From the NCBI GenBank assembly GCA_000149265.1, contig CH002858.1:204063-268062 (forward strand): a stretch of DNA of 64,000 nt. The letters are read 5' to 3'. This DNA comes from Ciona savignyi. Its lineage: Eukaryota; Chordata; Ascidiacea; Phlebobranchia; Cionidae. Positions 59,501 to 64,000 of the stretch are shown piece by piece. The stretch's first letter is position 1. Each line of letters opens with the position of its first letter. The position numbers and the translations under genes were made by a program. Under the pieces are notes generated by a model that was not told the DNA's origin, did no database searches, and saw only the letters and a program-made list of their open reading frames with translations.

Positions 59501-60388
59501 GAATGGAAACATTGCAATCAATTTTACTAAGCACAATTTTTAATTTTTTTCAATTAAAATTTTAATTTTAACTTTTCAATGAAAAAGCTCAGTGTCAATG
59601 TGTTTAATATTCAGTGCTTTAGACTTAATGTGTAATAATTAATGTTCATTATCTTCTCCTGTAGAGCACATCTGCTGAGCAGGATTCAGGTCCGCAACCA
59701 AAATATGCTGACAGTGCTTGGATGTTTAAGAACTGGTATAAATTTGACAAAAAGTATCCTTTTATGTATTGTATGAATTTTAATTGTGTTATAATTTTGT
59801 ATTCATATAAATAATTTAAATATTGTTTTTTTACTTAACGACATTCTACAAAGTTATCTCAAGCCAATATTAACACATGCTGGCCCACCACTATCTGCAT
59901 CCTTACCATCTTGTTGTGCTCCTGTCGCCAATTGTTTGACAAGCCCACGCGCCTATGCTGTAAGTGTTTTACATTTCTAGTGTAAATTATTTTTTTATAA
60001 ATCAGCTTAGTATTTTTTTACAGTTGTTTAGTAGTTTGTGGCTTTGTAACAGATAAATACCTCTGCATGTTTCTTTAACTATCTGTGTGTACAAATTTCC
60101 TATCTTAACAACACTGCTTACTTTACCACACAGCAAAACCTTGATGAAGACAGTGATGCTGATTTTATCCTGAATGATGCTAACTTTGGCGGCTCGACCA
60201 GTCAGCTGCATGGTAGCAATGGAAGAACAACACAAGAAAGTCCGATGACTGCAAATGATCTAGAAGGTGTTCACCATGTTACCATCACTGAACCTGCTTC
60301 CCGTGAGAAAATCAACATCACTCCTGTGGTATCAACATCCAATGAAGTATTGGATTTCAAACGCAATGAAAATATTGCTCCTGCATGA
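53531..60388 (+). CDS. SLC9A6/7/9-like: Endosomal Na+(K+)/H+ exchanger, SLC9A6/7/9 (NHE6/7/9) class
   Basis: Thirteen exons give 650 residues: 53531-53678, 54602-54798, 55186-55263, 55807-55883, 55952-56173, 56414-56690, 57038-57205, 57814-57925, 58152-58305, 58629-58698, 59665-59753, 59854-59959, 60134-60388. Phases agree throughout. Hallmarks: [65 protein letters not shown] (about Asn232-Asp233, the ion-binding pair), [76 protein letters not shown] and [13 protein letters not shown]. This class exchanges luminal protons for cations in endosomes and the Golgi. Residues 50-111, mostly from exon 2, form a divergent N-glycosylatable luminal loop. The donor of intron 2 is GC. A possible acceptor at 53511 precedes the ATG. 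Confidence 0.96.
53718..53965 (-). mobile_element. SINE copy in SLC9A intron 1
   Basis: GTGAATGGGAAAACGGAAGG, a shortened core, TTTGGTAGAACCCATTATTT, CTTGCCCAAGAACACAACCG, then a head-like CTGCAACCCTTCGACTGAAG. Confidence 0.75.
54405..54535 (-). mobile_element. SINE relic (head half) in SLC9A intron 1
   Basis: AACCCATTAATCGACTTGGT, then GCAATATCTGCTAAGTGCCT, AACCAAGGATACAACCGACT and CTTAACCCACCAAGCTGTGT. Confidence 0.6.
54900..54922. repeat. (TA)n microsatellite
   Basis: About eleven TA units in SLC9A intron 2; a shorter run is at 54850-54861. Confidence 0.85.
57290..57490 (+). mobile_element. SINE relic in SLC9A intron 7
   Basis: Plus-oriented fragments: TTGTCTGAACCCAGTGGTTT, AATCTCTTCAACACATATAA, CACCCTGCAATAACTTCGAT. 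Strongly diverged. Confidence 0.4.
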
Positions 60389-60981
60389 ATTGTAAAAATA
60401 TACAAAATATATGAAACATCGCATGTTACTATCCTATTAGTGTTCATGCAGTGATGGTGAAAATTATGTTTAAGCTTAAATAATATCATGTTTCATATGG
60501 TGACACATTATAATTTGCCGGTGAAATTATCTCAGTCATCCATGTTACCTGTATCAAAAAATACATTTTTATTTACTTTTAAAGAAAAGTTTCTAAATTG
60601 GCAAAAATATACAGGAAACGCGAAAATGATCACTAGCCTGCCTGACGTATTTATTCCATTTAAATATTGCATTTCTTGTTTATTTTAACATTTTTTTGTT
60701 AACTTTTATTGACACAACTGCATAACTGTATCTTGTATAAATTCGAGCCATTAAAAAAGTAGTATTTTCCAGCACTGTTATATTAGCTAACTTAGCCTTA
60801 TGTTTTGCTATTATCTAGTATTACTATTAAACGACCAACTTATTCTTGTTTTTTTTGCGTCTAGTATTATTGATGTTAGAGATGTCAACCATGCATGTTT
60901 ATTCCACAATCAGTATGTGGGTTTGTATATTTTAACTCAATTGTATTACAGTTATATCCGTGTTGTATCCTCTGCATACTA

Positions 60982-60987
60982 AATAAA
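60982..60987 (+). promoter_or_regulatory. Poly(A) signal AATAAA of the SLC9A gene
   Basis: AATAAA about 600 bp after the stop codon; I noticed no closer canonical signal on this strand. Confidence 0.45.
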
Positions 60988-61169
60988 GTATAATATATGT
61001 TTAAGAGTTGATGGTCTTGGTTGACTGGAGTATTATGTAGAATTGTTTTAGTTACAACAGCAAATTTTGAACTTTTATGTAATGGTATGAAATGACGATG
61101 ACTTGTTTCATCCAATGATGTACTGACTCCGAAACATAATTGTATCAAACGTATATATTTAAATAGAAA

Positions 61170-61455
61170 ATTCATGATTATTTCCGTGATTGGGAAGAAC
61201 GAAAGGGGCTTTATCACACGGATTACACCTCGAATGCGTAGGGGAGCGTTTTCACAACTCTCAGATTCGGTTTATTGGATATTTTGTAAAATGTTGTGTA
61301 TGTTTAAAAATCCTGCCCTGGGTAAAGCCATTAATTCATTGGGTTAGTGCCTTGCCCACAAACACAATCTAAGTTTTACATGGGGAGCGGAGGGTTTCGA
61401 ATCTACAACCCTTCGGCTAAAAGGTGACATGCTAACTCACAAAGATGTTCAGTCC
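61170..61455 (-). mobile_element. Diverged SINE copy
   Basis: GATTGGGAAGAACGAAAGGG, TTTATCACACGGATTACACC, AAAATGTTGTGTATG, TAAAGCCATTAATTCATTGG, GTGCCTTGCCCACAAACACA. The head contains GGGTTTCGAATCTACAACCC. Confidence 0.7.
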
Positions 61456-61924
61456 TTTACACTCGAAAATTTAAAGTCATTTTCGCCATATGTTGCAAAC
61501 AATACATGATGTAGCCATCGAGAGAAGTTAAGCTATAATCCAAAAATTCGTGATACCTACAGACAATATTTTTTATTTCTATGTCGGTCTGGGTGGATCG
61601 ATTCTGCGTCGTCGCTTCAGTCAAGATTTGCAGCGCTGTGGTCGTTTGTAGTTGTTGCTCGACTGGTCTTTGCCACGTAATTTTGTCGACAACTTCATTG
61701 ATTAAGTATGATATTGGTATGATTGGTGACCAATATATAATCTCTAATATTTTGTTTTATTTAGTCATTTAAATAGATAAAGTGGTAATGAATTACGTCT
61801 ACGATTTAGTATTCTATTATTGTCAATGTGAAACATTCGAATGGTCCGTTGAGTTTTAGTCACGTGACATGTTCTTACCGAAATATACTTGACCAAGCTG
61901 GAAAGTGAAGATTGTAATATAAAG

Positions 61925-64000
61925 ATGAGGGAGACACGACATTTATGGATAGGAAACCTACCATCTAATACCCGTGAAGAAAAAGTTCATGAGCACTTTC
62001 AAAGGTTAGCATTTAGGCATATTCAATCCTAATGCATACCACCAAAAACGATTGTGTCATCTTTTATGTTATGCAGATCTAGAAAGTTTCCATAAAGTTT
62101 TAAATATGGAAGCATTGCATGTTTAATTTTTTTATATTTTTAGGTATGGACGTATTGACAAAGTGAAATTTCTCTCGAAGCGTGGCAGTGATGGAACACC
62201 ATCTGCCATTGTTGCATTCGTGGATATTCGATCAGCACAGAAAGCACATAACTCGGTGAACAGAATGGAGGAGTGTTTGCTACAAACCACCTACAGTGAG
62301 TCTGCTGGTATGTTTACCTTTTTTAATCATTTCTTTTTAATTCTTATTACCTGATTCTACAATTTATAACCAAGAAACAGTTCATTTTTTAAATAAGAAA
62401 CGAAAATTCATCTATAACAACGTTCCAAAGCCTTCTAAATACAGCTATAAATTTAAGTTTTAAAATGTCAGTGATGTATTTTTATTAGCAATGGGGTCAT
62501 CGAGCAATCGAAAGAAAGAAGTTTCCCCTTCTTCTCATCATCATCGCTCACATCCTGCACATCGCTCGAACTCCAGGAGTTTCGATAGGTACGTATCCTC
62601 CTGTATTTCTGCAAATTGTCCAATTAATTAGTCGCTGTGCATCATTTTTTACATTGGTTCAATTTCGCATCTTTTACGAACTCGTTTCACAGGAGCACCT
62701 TTTATAACCAACCGTAGAACTCATTTTATTTTCGGATTACCTTCAGTGGATGTATTGTATGCTTAAATATAACATTCGACATTCATTGTACATGTGGATT
62801 TTATGTTTTTATGGATTACCGGTACTTCTTCCTGTGTGCGGTATTGCCACACTTCATCAGAGCCAATATCTGGCTTAAAGGAAATTCTGAGCAACATCAA
62901 TGCTGAAATCACCTCTACTCAATGCTACATTATTCCAGTGGATTACAACTCATTATTGTGCTATGTGTGTGGCAGTGCATCTTCTAATCATCATGTGTAT
63001 ATGATCATGATTCATCATGGGAATACAGCCTCTCTCTCTCTTACAATATGAACTCAATTACCCAGCGGATTATCAGACAATGGATTTAATTGCTCACTTA
63101 ACTCTTGGATTAGATGTGTGGCTAGAGAGAAGCATCATAATAGACTTGACCTCATTCACTGCTAGACTCCATTATAGAAAATAACAGACAGATTACTTTG
63201 TTTCTTTATTACATATTAAGACAGTCTCATATGATTGGATTACCAAAATATGGATTTAAGTTTCAGTTGTCCAAGTCGGTCATTGAACGTCGCAGGTAAA
63301 GTGCAAAACTGAATACCAAATATTGATCATAAGCATATATACTTTGTACAGACTGTAAACTGTACTTTACTAGTCTATTGTCTGTACATAGTTTACTTCA
63401 GGTTGTTTAAAAACAATTCAAGATCATTCAATGAAACTTAGGTTCACATGAGCTTAAAAACCATTTGGCTAATAACATTTGGTGTATATTCAACTAGTAA
63501 GACTTTGTAATATTTATACCAAGACTGGTATATCACTTTTATTATAAAATATACCAGACAGTCTGCTATGTAGGATTTGTGATAATGTCCTTGTAAGCAT
63601 ATTTAAGCAGTTTTTATTAAAAGTTGTAGTGATAGAAAAATACTTAAAGAAACTAAAATATTTAAATAGGTGTATTTAGTTTCATTTGCAGTTATTAACA
63701 CTAATAACACTTTTTGAATAAATACCTGAAACTGTAAATACCAAAGTTTATTTATTTTTATATGCCGGTTCCCTGTGGTTTCTGTACATTTATATATTTT
63801 TACACTAATAAACCATTTGTAGCCGGCATTTTATACATAGTATCCTGATCCAAATCATGAGGGCCGGTATTGATTTCCATTACTGTTTAATTATTAATAC
63901 CCTGCACTGTTGGGAGTGCACATGCTATATATTCAATCGTGTTCAAAGCAATTTATTTTGCGGTACAATAAGTAGGCTAGTAGGCTACCATAATAACATG
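61925..64000 (+). CDS. SPEN: SPEN (split ends / SHARP) transcriptional repressor, first exons only
   Basis: Three exons are firm: 61925-62004, 62144-62307 and 62489-62588. They begin MRETRHLWIGNLPSNTREEK and continue VHEHFQRYGRIDKVKFLSKR, then GSDGTPSAIVAFVDIRSAQK and AHNSVNRMEE. This is the first RRM of SPEN, with RNP2 LWIGNL and RNP1-like AIVAFVDI; vertebrate SPEN starts MVRETRHLWVGNLPENVREE. Exon 3 is His/Ser/Arg-rich (KKEVSPSSHHHRSHPAHRSN), as in the SPEN linker after RRM1. A possible fourth micro-exon at 63267-63295 (CPSRSLNVA, donor GTAAAG) fits the phase. SPEN proteins bind RNA through RRMs and recruit HDAC3/NCoR through a C-terminal SPOC domain, which lies beyond the window. Confidence 0.9.

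Noticed and set aside
62794..63051. Plus-strand 85-codon frame downstream of SPEN exon 3
   Set aside because: No acceptor in phase with exon 3, and the composition is unlike SPEN.

Overview
The window looks like nuclear DNA of an ascidian tunicate, most likely Ciona. The sequence is AT-rich. The genes are animal genes with GT-AG introns mostly of 100-800 bp. The gene set (ACVR2-type receptor, CDCA7, SPEN, TMEM68, a claudin-like tetraspan) fits a chordate with compact genes. Short hAT-, piggyBac- and SINE-like repeats fill many introns and spacers. The species is inferred from gene content and style and was not checked by any search. No bacterial-style features (operons, ribosome binding sites, CRISPR arrays) are present.

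Layout. 1-501: the last two exons of an ADHFE1-like dehydrogenase (+). 502-7793: repeat-rich spacer with a TTAA-flanked piggyBac-like element and a possible three-exon mini-transcript. 7794-9707: C1orf50/DUF2452 homologue (+). 10483-13068: ATG3 (+). 14104-18263: a DegT/DnrJ/EryC1/StrS-type PLP aminotransferase (-). 21418-22344: single-exon CDCA7 (+). 25346-26240: claudin-like tetraspan (-). 28208-34229: type II activin receptor ACVR2 (-), interrupted by an assembly gap and a one-base frame error. 34230-41021: spacer with a MITE, SINEs and a second, probably artificial, gap. 41022-45629: TMEM68 (+), with several transposons in its introns. 48760-51276: single-exon VPS53 (-). 53531-60388: endosomal Na+/H+ exchanger of the SLC9A6/7/9 class (+), containing a GC-AG intron. 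61925 to the end: the first exons of SPEN (+).

The genes do not form one pathway. They are mostly housekeeping or developmental genes: autophagy (ATG3), endosome-to-Golgi tethering (VPS53), endosomal pH (SLC9A6/7/9), lipid acylation (TMEM68), chromatin (CDCA7), transcriptional repression (SPEN) and TGF-beta signalling (ACVR2). The most unusual gene is the sugar-aminotransferase-like DegT protein, a fold best known from bacterial nucleotide-sugar synthesis, here spread over ten animal-style exons. The repeats allow several exact calls: two hAT insertions with perfect 8-bp target duplications, one TTAA-bounded element, a three-copy MITE family, and about a dozen copies of one tRNA-headed SINE. 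I found no wholly new multi-gene system.
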